Part shown: one piece after another, positions 1 through 8,410 of the stretch
Layout of the letters: each line of letters starts with the position of its first letter
How positions within the stretch are numbered: position 1 is the first letter of the stretch
Source: a virus
Strand: one strand, 5' to 3'
Length of the DNA stretch: 64,000 nt
IMG/VR virus record: IMGVR_UViG_3300008267_000011
Span: 30,416-94,415 of that record
Notes under the pieces: model-generated
Database searches by the model: none
Told to the model about the DNA's origin: nothing
Seen by the model: only the letters and a program-made list of their open reading frames with translations
Made by a program: the position numbers and the translations under genes

Positions 1-1
1 A

Positions 2-178
2 ACTACAAATCAATATGAGCTTACTGATTTTGCAACAGGATCTGCGTTTAGACCTTACATATCACAAATAGGCTTGTATAATGACAAGGGTAGCTTGGTT
101 GTAGCAGGAAAGCTATCGCAACCAATACGGTTACCAAATAACGTAGATACTACAATAATAGTAAAATTTGACAGATAA
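2..178 (+). CDS. C-terminal end of an unidentified protein (5' truncated)
   Basis: An open frame runs in from the window edge and stops with TAA at 176-178. The visible 58 residues include the motif IGLYNDKGSLVVAGKLSQPI and end in VKFDR. This kind of beta-rich ending is familiar from phage structural proteins, but the fragment is too short to name. Its stop overlaps the next start (TAATG), so it is probably co-transcribed with the endonuclease. Confidence 0.6.
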   Translation, partial: TTNQYELTDFATGSAFRPYISQIGLYNDKGSLVVAGKLSQPIRLPNNVDTTIIVKFDR

Positions 179-582
179 TGGCAAGAAAGGTTACAAAAAA
201 ACAAGCAGCAAAAGCAAAAGGATATCGTAGCGGTCTAGAGGTGGATTTACAAGAATCCCTGGACCGATTAGGCATTAATGGTGAGTACGAAAAACACAAA
301 ATCAAATACACCAAACCAGCAACAGATCACACCTACACCCCAGACTTTAAGTTACCTAATGGTATTTTTATAGAAACTAAAGGTAGGTTTGTTACAGAAG
401 ATAGAAAGAAACATGTGCTAATAAAAAAGCAGTATCCAGAGCTAGACATTCGTTTCATATTTCAAAATTCAAAAAACAAGATTCGTAAAGGATCACCAAC
501 AACCTATGCTGATTGGTGCAATAAACACGGCTTTCTATATGCAGATAAAACAATCCCACAAGAGTGGTTGGATTGTAAATAA
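178..582 (+). CDS. T7-type endonuclease I (Holliday junction resolvase)
   Basis: This 134-residue protein matches T7 gp3 (149 aa) over nearly its whole length. T7 endonuclease I cuts branched DNA, such as Holliday junctions, in the cytoplasm and resolves replication and recombination intermediates before packaging. The four catalytic positions of T7 (E20, D55, E65, K67) are kept as E21 in RSGLE, D56 in YTPDF, and E66 and K68 in IETKG. The conserved RKKH and KGSPT stretches are also present. T4 itself uses the unrelated gp49, so this is a T7-style resolvase in a T4-style genome. It is followed at 20 bases by the primase gene. Confidence 0.93.
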   Translation: MARKVTKKQAAKAKGYRSGLEVDLQESLDRLGINGEYEKHKIKYTKPATDHTYTPDFKLPNGIFIETKGRFVTEDRKKHVLIKKQYPELDIRFIFQNSKNKIRKGSPTTYADWCNKHGFLYADKTIPQEWLDCK

Positions 583-596
583 TCTGGCGTATAGTT
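568..596 (+). promoter_or_regulatory. putative host-type promoter before the primase
   Basis: TTG at 568-570 is separated by 19 bases from TATAGTT at 590-596, immediately before the primase start at 603. The layout resembles the Bacteroidota -33 TTTG / -7 TAnnTTTG promoter. The start codon lies very close, so the transcript would have almost no leader. The match is weak on its own and gains support from similar elements before other replication genes. Confidence 0.3.
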
Positions 597-602
597 AGTT
601 CT

Positions 603-1526
603 ATGGACATAAACCAAGCTCAACTTAAACAGATAGTAGATGGACACTTAGGCGCAGGAACTCCTGGCAATAAGGGAGAAACTGCATACTACTGTCCATT
701 TTGCAGTCATCACAAGAAGAAGCTGCAAGTGAACTTTGTGTTGGAGAAGTTTCACTGTTGGGTATGTAATACTAAGGGAAGCTCTATAGCTAACCTGCTC
801 AAGAAGAGTAATGCAGCCAAGCACCTGATACAGAAGGCAATTGAGCTTGGAACTAGGAGATTTAGTATTCCATTAACAGAAGTTAGATCAACACAATTAA
901 CACTACCAGAAGAGTACATTCCTATGTGGAAAGCGAGTCCAAACAGCCCACACTTTAAGAATGCGCTACACTACCTACTAAACGTAAGAGGCTTGACTAA
1001 GCATGATATTCTCAAGTATCAGATAGGCTACTGCGAGACTGGTGAGTATGGAGGAATGGTTATCATTCCAAGCTACGATGAGCATGGAGTTGTTAACTTC
1101 TTCACAGGAAGAAGCTTCTACCAAGAAGCAGGTCGTAGACACAACAACCCAGACGTATCCAAGGATATCATCGGATTTGAGAACCTAATAGACTGGTCTC
1201 AGCCAATCACCTTAGTAGAAGGTGCATTTGATGCAATATCAACAAAAAGAAATGCAATTCCGTTGTTTGGTAAGATGATTCTTAGTAAACTGCAAATAAA
1301 AATAATTGAACAAAGCGTTAAGCGAATCAACATAGCACTCGATCCAGATGCACTACCAAAGGCTGTAGAGGCTATTGAGTCGTTTATCAATAATGGTGTC
1401 GATGTTCGATTAGTTAAACTAGATGAGGATCCTAATGACACAGGATTTGTGGATATGAGACCAAAGGTCGATGAGGCAACTGCAATCGATTTGTTTGATT
1501 TGATATCGTTAAAAATGGCTATATGA
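603..1526 (+). CDS. 61: DNA primase, DnaG/gp61 type
   Basis: The protein (307 aa) synthesises RNA primers for lagging-strand replication and would act with the gp41-type helicase encoded at 60716. An N-terminal CHC2-like zinc ribbon has cysteines C31, C34, C52 and C55 (YYCPFC and FHCWVC). A Toprim domain follows, with the acidic VEGAFDA motif near residue 205 and ALDPDA near residue 246. Length is close to T4 gp61 (342 aa). The stop overlaps the start of the SbcD-SbcC fusion by 4 bases, so the two are translationally coupled. Confidence 0.88.
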   Translation: MDINQAQLKQIVDGHLGAGTPGNKGETAYYCPFCSHHKKKLQVNFVLEKFHCWVCNTKGSSIANLLKKSNAAKHLIQKAIELGTRRFSIPLTEVRSTQLTLPEEYIPMWKASPNSPHFKNALHYLLNVRGLTKHDILKYQIGYCETGEYGGMVIIPSYDEHGVVNFFTGRSFYQEAGRRHNNPDVSKDIIGFENLIDWSQPITLVEGAFDAISTKRNAIPLFGKMILSKLQIKIIEQSVKRINIALDPDALPKAVEAIESFINNGVDVRLVKLDEDPNDTGFVDMRPKVDEATAIDLFDLISLKMAI

Positions 1527-4500
1527 TTAATAAAGTTAAGACAAGCTTAAAGAAGGTTGACAAAATCCTTCACATTGCGGATGTTCACATTCGTAACTGG
1601 AAGCGCCATAAAGAATACAAGTTGGTATTCGATAAATTATTCGAAGCAGCAAAGCAACTGCCAGAGGATTCCATCATTACTATTGGTGGAGATATTGTAC
1701 ATGCTAAGACCGATATGAGCCCAGAGTTGATTCACATGGTATCTTACCTATTCAACAACTTAGCAGACATCAGACCGACGATAGTAATTTGTGGTAACCA
1801 CGATACCAATCTGAACAATAACAATAGATTAGATGCTTTAACACCTATTATTGAAGCACATGGGCATCCTAACTTGTTTTATTTAAGAGACAGTGGTGCT
1901 CATAAGATTGGTGACGTAATGATCAACATAATGTCGTTACTCGACGATCCAAAGGAGTATAAGTTAGCCGATGCGTTAATAGGAAAAGCTGATACTTTAA
2001 TTGCTATGTACCACGGAACTATTGCAAATAGTAAGGTGGATAGTGGATTAAACATTGCACATGGATTAGACTGGGACACCTTTGCTGGACATGATATAGT
2101 TCTACTTGGAGACATTCACAAAAGACAAATCCTTAGCGACGCTAATCCACTAATATTCTATCCTGGAAGTACTGTTCAGCAGAACTTTGGAGAATCTTAC
2201 GAAGGGCATGGGTATGCCATCGTCGATGTGGCGAGTAGAACGGTTGAGCACTTCGACATTCCAAACGACTACGGATACTTTACATTTGAAATTAAAGACG
2301 GAATTGTACCTGACAACTTACCAATCACATCCAAAACGAGCGTAAGAGCAAAGGTTTACAACACATCACCAGCACAACTGAAAAAGGCACTAGCCGAGGT
2401 AAGAAAGAAGTATAAGAATGGAGAGGTGCTTGTTACCAACATGGACAAAAGTCAGATACAAAATGGTCTTAAAATAGACGATACATTGCATGGTTTAGAT
2501 GTTAGAAATGTAGACTACCAAACGACGCTACTAAAGGAGTACTTGGATCAATTCCACTTAGAGGAGGAGTTGGTTGATAAGATTATTAGCACCAACAAAG
2601 GATTCAACTCAGCTGTAATATCAGGCGAATTAGTGCGTAATGTTGTATGGACTCCAAAGAAGTTTGAGTTTGATAATATGTTCTCATATGGTGAGGGCAA
2701 CGTGATTGGATTTGACAACCTCAATGGCATATGTGGATTGTTTGCACCAAACCATGCAGGTAAGTCAGCTACATTAGATGCATTATGCTTTTGCTTATTT
2801 GACCACTCCTATAGAGCAAGCAAAGCTGAGCAGGTGCTTAATAGAAAGAAAGATGGCTTCTGGTGTCGTTTTAACTTTGAATTAAACGGATTAGACTACT
2901 ATATCGAAAAGAGAGCTGCAAGGTACCAAAAGGGACCTTTGGCTGGAAAATTGCGTGTGGATATTGATTTCTGGTATGTTGACCATGAAGGGCAGAAGCA
3001 TTTACTAAATGGTGAGCAGAGAAAGGACACTAACCGAATCATACAATCGTATGTTGGATCCTTTGACGACTTTATTCTAACAGCATTATCGCTTCAAGGT
3101 AACAACAGTAGCTTCATTGAGAAAACTCAAGGGGAGCGAAAGGATTTGCTAGCAAACTTTTTGGACCTAAAGATTTTTGACAACCTATACGAGTTAGCAA
3201 ACAAGGAAATCAGAACAACAACAGTGCTGTTAGAAGAGTACGAAAAGCAGGACTTTGAGCAATCGTTAGGAGATGCTCAACGATCACTAGAAACTAACGA
3301 GGAGTTGTATAAGGATAAGTTTGCCGAGTATGAAAAGGTACAAGAAGCAATTCAAGACCTAAACGATCAAATCATCAAATTATCCGAGCAAATCAAGCCA
3401 ACTGAAGCAGATGGATTGGATTTACCAAACCTACAAACTCAACAGACCTCTTTGGAGAAAGAAGTTGAGTCCAAGATCAATGACCAACAAACAATACAAG
3501 ACAAGATCAATGCAGTCAATGCAGAAATTGGTAGACTTGACCAGGAATTTAACAAAACCGATGTAGGTGAGGTACAATCAAATTACGCAGACTTCTGCAT
3601 GATGCTGTCACGTAAAACTGAGTTGGATACAAAACTACAGCACTATAAAGTGACAATCTCAACTAAGCTAGATAAGCTTAAGAGATTAGAAGAACACGAG
3701 TACGATCCTAACTGCAAGTACTGCGTCGAGAATGTATTTGTTAAGGATGCAATCAAGACCAAGCAAGAGCTTGATGAGGATAAGAAGCACGTAGCAGAGT
3801 TCCTTAGTGAAAGAAAGCAAGTAGAGGAATATGTCGAAAAGTATAAGGATATCGAAGAGCAGTACAAGTACTTTGAAGGAATAGCGACTGAGAAGCAAAG
3901 GTTGACAAATGGATTGAGTGTTTTAGATTCCAAACTAGAGTCAATTGATAGCCAAATACAGACGTATAGGGCTAAATTAGAGCGGGTAGAATCGAGTATC
4001 AAGACGTACAATGACAACTTAGCTACAATTGAGACAAACAGCTCTTTAAACAAGTCTATTAAGGTTTTACGAGAGCAAGCAACTAAGACCAAACAACAAG
4101 CTGAAACGCTAAATAAGGAGGCTCAAAACTATCACGGAAAGGTAAAAGTTAGTGAGAAGGTAATTAGTGAGTGTGAAAAGAGCATTAGGCATATGCAAGA
4201 GCTATCAGAAAAGCAAATAGCTTACGACTATTACCTAAAAGCAATGGGTCGTGATGGGATACCATATTCTCTAATCAGCAAAGCAATACCATACATCCAA
4301 TCCTACGTCAACAACATCCTAGCTCAGGTAACCGATTTCACAATCGAGATTGAGACTGACGGTAAAAACATCAATGTACATATCTGCTATGACGATAATA
4401 AGTGGCCATTGGAATTAGCTTCTGGAATGGAGAGATTTGTTAGTTCGCTTGCTATTCGTGTAGCTTTGATTAAGATCACCAACCTACCAAAGCCTAACTT

Positions 4501-4690
4501 TATAGCAATTGATGAAGGACTAGGTGTATTGGATAGCAATAATCTCAACTCAATGCATATGTTCTTCAACTACCTAAAGGATACGTTCAAGTTTGGACTA
4601 ATCATTAGTCACATTGACGTGGTGCGCGACATGGTGGATACCATCATTACTATCGATAGAAAGGAGGATTTCAGCTATATTAGATGTTGA
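1523..4690 (+). CDS. SbcD-SbcC (gp47-gp46) fused recombination nuclease/ATPase
   Basis: This 1055-residue protein joins the two subunits of the T4 gp46/gp47 (Rad50/Mre11) complex in one chain. Residues about 12-340 form a calcineurin-like phosphoesterase with D20xH22, GGD57, GNHD (91-94) and a later GDIHK motif. Residues about 385-1055 form a Rad50-type ABC ATPase. Its Walker A is unusual, APNHAGKS with K414 (normally GxNGxGKS). A long coiled coil follows, with a zinc hook CKYC at 731-734, then an SGMERF signature and a Walker B around D997-E998. The family resects DNA ends for recombination-dependent replication. T4 encodes the halves as separate genes. It overlaps the primase gene by 4 bases. 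Confidence 0.9.
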   Translation: MINKVKTSLKKVDKILHIADVHIRNWKRHKEYKLVFDKLFEAAKQLPEDSIITIGGDIVHAKTDMSPELIHMVSYLFNNLADIRPTIVICGNHDTNLNNNNRLDALTPIIEAHGHPNLFYLRDSGAHKIGDVMINIMSLLDDPKEYKLADALIGKADTLIAMYHGTIANSKVDSGLNIAHGLDWDTFAGHDIVLLGDIHKRQILSDANPLIFYPGSTVQQNFGESYEGHGYAIVDVASRTVEHFDIPNDYGYFTFEIKDGIVPDNLPITSKTSVRAKVYNTSPAQLKKALAEVRKKYKNGEVLVTNMDKSQIQNGLKIDDTLHGLDVRNVDYQTTLLKEYLDQFHLEEELVDKIISTNKGFNSAVISGELVRNVVWTPKKFEFDNMFSYGEGNVIGFDNLNGICGLFAPNHAGKSATLDALCFCLFDHSYRASKAEQVLNRKKDGFWCRFNFELNGLDYYIEKRAARYQKGPLAGKLRVDIDFWYVDHEGQKHLLNGEQRKDTNRIIQSYVGSFDDFILTALSLQGNNSSFIEKTQGERKDLLANFLDLKIFDNLYELANKEIRTTTVLLEEYEKQDFEQSLGDAQRSLETNEELYKDKFAEYEKVQEAIQDLNDQIIKLSEQIKPTEADGLDLPNLQTQQTSLEKEVESKINDQQTIQDKINAVNAEIGRLDQEFNKTDVGEVQSNYADFCMMLSRKTELDTKLQHYKVTISTKLDKLKRLEEHEYDPNCKYCVENVFVKDAIKTKQELDEDKKHVAEFLSERKQVEEYVEKYKDIEEQYKYFEGIATEKQRLTNGLSVLDSKLESIDSQIQTYRAKLERVESSIKTYNDNLATIETNSSLNKSIKVLREQATKTKQQAETLNKEAQNYHGKVKVSEKVISECEKSIRHMQELSEKQIAYDYYLKAMGRDGIPYSLISKAIPYIQSYVNNILAQVTDFTIEIETDGKNINVHICYDDNKWPLELASGMERFVSSLAIRVALIKITNLPKPNFIAIDEGLGVLDSNNLNSMHMFFNYLKDTFKFGLIISHIDVVRDMVDTIITIDRKEDFSYIRC

Positions 4691-4694
4691 CAAC

Positions 4695-4701
4695 TATTTA
4701 T
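4695..4701 (+). promoter_or_regulatory. TATTTAT box (putative late promoter)
   Basis: TATTTAT lies 24 bases before the ATG of the large structural protein at 4719, in the short gap after the recombination gene. It marks the switch from replication genes to late genes. Confidence 0.5.
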
Positions 4702-4718
4702 TAGAAAAACAGTTGTAA

Positions 4719-7700
4719 ATGGCAATCGTACAACGTCCCTTTCTAAGGAGAAACTTTACACAATACCAATACGCTGTCGTTGATTCGAGTGAAACTTCGC
4801 CTGATTTCTTCGACATTTCCTTCTTTCCTACTAAGATTGGAGGTGGAAAGAGTGTTATCAAATTCAAAGGAAATCCTAACAACCTAGCGCTGCTAAAGGA
4901 GGTTGAGATTGAGGTAGTAGACGCAGCAGGCAATCCAGTAAAATCTGAGGTTGTTGAGTTAGTTGATAGATTCAACAACTACTTTGCTTCTATTAACGTA
5001 CACGACGACACTGCTGCTGGAACAGGATACGTTTACTTGGTAGGAGTTGCAAATAAGAATTCTACTGGCCAGCCGTTAGATAGATCGAGCTATAACGAGT
5101 TAGGGTATAACTTAATTTGGGGTAGGCCAATAGACATCCAACCATTTGAACGAAACGACTCAGAGCTAATCTTCAACGAAGCTCCAGCAATCCAAGTAGC
5201 ACAGATAATTGCACCAGCCCGTATTAGCTCTAATTTAGTGGCAGAAAGCTTATTCACAGCAACGACTTCATCAAACGCAACAATAACAACTTCAAAGTTC
5301 AGGGGGTTTGATAAGAAGCAATCGACAAGCGTACAAGTTGTCGATAAAAAGCTCAACAGCATAAAGATACAGCCTGATACGCAAGCAACCACTACAAACA
5401 TTGTAGACACTACAATAAGAACAGCAAACCCCGACGTTATAGGAGGCTACCAGGCAAACGACTTAGAGAGATTCAACACAGTAGCAACAACCGCTGTTTC
5501 CTTTTTTAGTAGTAGCCATGTCGGTGGCTACATGCAATTTTTTACACAAAGCTATACGCTACAACCCTCATTACCATCCACATCGCTACTAGCAACAACA
5601 AACCCATACAATAGCTTTGAGGTTAATGGGCTGACGCAATCGATAGACGATCAATTAGGATACTGGAAATCTACAGTAGTTCGTGTACTAAACGACAAGA
5701 CTGCCTATCTCGAAACTCCGGTGCAAGTTAACACTAGAGTTCCTGGAAGATTAGGCTATGTGCAAAACACCCACACGTACAGCAACGTATCCCAGTTCAC
5801 AGCTAGTTTGATATACGTAGACAATTCGAGTCTGTATATAACAAGTAGCCTAATGTCTCAAAGCTATATCCAAGTCACTTGCTACGATTTAAAACCAATT
5901 GCTGGAGAGGTTACTAGAATAAAGACCTATTTCAAAAGGTCATCTGCAACACAAGACTGGACGCTGTTGGGTGACCAGGAAGTCTATCCTCCTGAGTACC
6001 TAACAGACGCTGAAAAGCCTAATCAAGCATCGTACGCACGCACGCTAAGCGACTTCTTGCTAATAGGACACTTTACAGACAACGCAGTACTGCAAGACAA
6101 TTGGAGTTTTATCAATGAGACGCCAACTGGATTTGATAATGCAACGGGATCAATCGTAAACAATCCACTGCAGGATAGTGTACGTTTGCAAACAAGTGGA
6201 TCGACGAATAAGATACTAACGACAAAATACAACCAAAGCTACTTAGAGAGTCAAGTATACACTATAGCATTTGATTGTGTGCTGGATCCGTATACTGATC
6301 TAGAGGTTTACATGAATAGTGATGTGCTAAGCACAACGTTAATATCGCAGGACTTTTTGCCTAAAGCGTATACTAAGTCCAAAAACAAAGAACTGACGCG
6401 TTACCCGGATGGGTACTCGAGGTTTGGTAGATCGATTGGACGTATTGCAAATGCAACCGATCAACAAAAACAATATGGCCGTGTGCTGTTTGATTTCCTT
6501 ACAGATGGAGATGGATTAGGTAAGCCTCTACTTAGATGTGTACCAAATGGAGATGTGACTGGATCAAGCTATATCTCAAAAGTTAATCTAACACCAAGAA
6601 AACTAAACGGATACACACCAGAACTAATACAATTTGCACTACCAGCACCACCAGACTTTAGCTACAACCTTTCAGAGAGCATTGATTACAAATTCGAATA
6701 CTACGACTACTCAGGTAAGCAGTCTGAGTTTATTAGCTACATAAAGGACGAAAACCTAGAACTTGTTTCAGAGATCCAAACAAATAAGTGCCAAGCTGAG
6801 CGTAAAAGCTTCAGCTTTACATCAGACTACTGGATTTCGTCAAGTTACACAATTCCTAACTACATAGTAAGTGGTCGTACCTTGGAGCAAATTACTTCCG
6901 AGAGCTATAGTGCGGATACGAGACTATATCCTATGTTTGTTAACGGTGCTGTAGGCAGTATACTCGGATCGTACGCAGGTGCAGCTGCTAGTAACACACC
7001 AGTAGACGGATGGAATTGCGCAATACCCTACAATTATATGTTCTCTAACTCAGTAACATATTCAAGCTTCCGGTATATATCGGCATCAATATCGACTACA
7101 AACATGACGGTGTATCAAAACGCAGCTGGTCGTGTTACAAGTTCGTGGAGGTGGTTTGATACCTTCACCGACCTATACAACACAGGACCGGGGATTGGGA
7201 CAGCATTGCAAGCTTACGCGTACACTACAGCCTCTATTTCAGCAATCGACAACGCGCGATTCACAACTCACAGCTGTGTTGGAATCAGACGCGACGATGT
7301 ATCACAATCATATGCAGACTACACTAACGCAGCAAGTAATACAGCGCGAACTGTAGCGTTAAAGAAGAGAAGATTGGTTTGGCCAACTGGCGGATCTGTC
7401 ACATCAAGCTACTTTACTGAAAATGGAGGTATATACAACGTTAAGTTCAAACTAAAAAAAGACACAGACTACCTACCCGATACAGGATCGTACTTGATGG
7501 TCTACCTATTCAATGCATACACAGACTATACAACAAGTAGCATAGGAACAGCTGGTTGGTATCCACCATCAAGAAACATAGTAAAGATAGGACATGGATA
7601 CACATCAGGCAGTATCACAACGCCAACTATAACCTGGTACGACAGTGCAACGGGATACTACTACGATGAATACGACATAAACCTAATACAATACGGATCC

Positions 7701-7895
7701 TCAGCGCAATTGGTATTTGAGCCATCTGGTGATGGGGGAAAGTATTTTGGTACGTTGGTTGATGATATAGAATTTTGCAAAGTTGGCGTTACAACAGATC
7801 CGTTGTTCATCAAACCACAATCAGCAGCTAACCTGTCACGTTTTGGTAACATAGCATTTATCCCAAGTCCTGATACTCCAAGCGGTCAAAAATGA
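4719..7895 (+). CDS. large virion structural protein, function unknown
   Basis: A 1058-residue protein without a signal peptide or membrane segment. It is rich in Ser, Thr, Tyr and Asn and looks mostly beta-structured, like fibre, whisker or baseplate components. The N-terminus (MAIVQRPFLRRNFTQ) and the first 150 residues look like a folded attachment domain, and the remainder resembles repeated beta-sandwich modules. I do not recognise a named T4 counterpart. A TATTTAT box immediately upstream and the following coupled gene (4-base overlap) mark it as a late gene. A tail, neck or fibre role is inference from composition and context. Confidence 0.6.
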   Translation: MAIVQRPFLRRNFTQYQYAVVDSSETSPDFFDISFFPTKIGGGKSVIKFKGNPNNLALLKEVEIEVVDAAGNPVKSEVVELVDRFNNYFASINVHDDTAAGTGYVYLVGVANKNSTGQPLDRSSYNELGYNLIWGRPIDIQPFERNDSELIFNEAPAIQVAQIIAPARISSNLVAESLFTATTSSNATITTSKFRGFDKKQSTSVQVVDKKLNSIKIQPDTQATTTNIVDTTIRTANPDVIGGYQANDLERFNTVATTAVSFFSSSHVGGYMQFFTQSYTLQPSLPSTSLLATTNPYNSFEVNGLTQSIDDQLGYWKSTVVRVLNDKTAYLETPVQVNTRVPGRLGYVQNTHTYSNVSQFTASLIYVDNSSLYITSSLMSQSYIQVTCYDLKPIAGEVTRIKTYFKRSSATQDWTLLGDQEVYPPEYLTDAEKPNQASYARTLSDFLLIGHFTDNAVLQDNWSFINETPTGFDNATGSIVNNPLQDSVRLQTSGSTNKILTTKYNQSYLESQVYTIAFDCVLDPYTDLEVYMNSDVLSTTLISQDFLPKAYTKSKNKELTRYPDGYSRFGRSIGRIANATDQQKQYGRVLFDFLTDGDGLGKPLLRCVPNGDVTGSSYISKVNLTPRKLNGYTPELIQFALPAPPDFSYNLSESIDYKFEYYDYSGKQSEFISYIKDENLELVSEIQTNKCQAERKSFSFTSDYWISSSYTIPNYIVSGRTLEQITSESYSADTRLYPMFVNGAVGSILGSYAGAAASNTPVDGWNCAIPYNYMFSNSVTYSSFRYISASISTTNMTVYQNAAGRVTSSWRWFDTFTDLYNTGPGIGTALQAYAYTTASISAIDNARFTTHSCVGIRRDDVSQSYADYTNAASNTARTVALKKRRLVWPTGGSVTSSYFTENGGIYNVKFKLKKDTDYLPDTGSYLMVYLFNAYTDYTTSSIGTAGWYPPSRNIVKIGHGYTSGSITTPTITWYDSATGYYYDEYDINLIQYGSSAQLVFEPSGDGGKYFGTLVDDIEFCKVGVTTDPLFIKPQSAANLSRFGNIAFIPSPDTPSGQK

Positions 7896-8410
7896 TACCA
7901 AGTAGAAACATAAGAAATACTCGTGTAACGATGCCAATTCTCAATATGTTGGTAGATGCACCTTTTTTGGAAAAGACGACGTTAAAAGCCTTGTACCCAC
8001 AGTGGAAGGGAGAATCTATAGCGGAAATAAAAGAGAAGCATAGTGATAATCCGTATAGGGTAAGAATAGGAACGCCAAACACTGATAAAGCGATGCAAGC
8101 GGATCACGCCTTGTTTATACAAAGTTACCTATCGTATAATCCAATCACAAAACAGCTCGAAAAGCGAGAGCTATTACCATATCGTAACGTTGAGAAAGTT
8201 TATATAGGGGAGCAGAGAATAGATGAGCATAATTACGGTAACTACACTCTATTCATAAACGGATCTATTGTAGCGGAGGACCTAATTCTGTTGAATAATA
8301 AGCAATCTTTATTGGAGATAATAAAGAAGTTGACGGAAGAGGTAGCAGAGTTACGGGTAGAAGTTCACAAATTACACACTCAAACCAAACAACAACCTAT
8401 TTATAGATAA
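7892..8410 (+). CDS. hypothetical protein with C-terminal coiled coil
   Basis: A 172-residue protein whose start overlaps the stop of the large structural gene (ATGA). Its middle is a beta-rich region (for example KVYIGEQRIDEHNYGNYTLF). The last 40 residues form a likely coiled coil (LLEIIKKLTEEVAELRVEV) followed by a polar Gln-rich tail. I recognise no family. Coupling to the preceding gene suggests a small partner or attachment protein for it. The TATTTAT box of the next operon lies inside its last codons. Confidence 0.6.
   Translation: MIPSRNIRNTRVTMPILNMLVDAPFLEKTTLKALYPQWKGESIAEIKEKHSDNPYRVRIGTPNTDKAMQADHALFIQSYLSYNPITKQLEKRELLPYRNVEKVYIGEQRIDEHNYGNYTLFINGSIVAEDLILLNNKQSLLEIIKKLTEEVAELRVEVHKLHTQTKQQPIYR
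8398..8404 (+). promoter_or_regulatory. TATTTAT box (putative late promoter)
   Basis: TATTTAT lies in the last codons of the preceding gene, 12 bases before the ATG at 8410. It would drive the accessory cluster from 8410 to about 14.4 kb as a late operon. Confidence 0.5.

Noticed and set aside
3643-4092. Minus-strand frame of 149 residues opposite the zinc-hook coiled coil
   Set aside because: Coiled-coil genes rich in Glu/Lys/Gln codons often give long antisense frames. The sense frame has a complete, recognisable protein.
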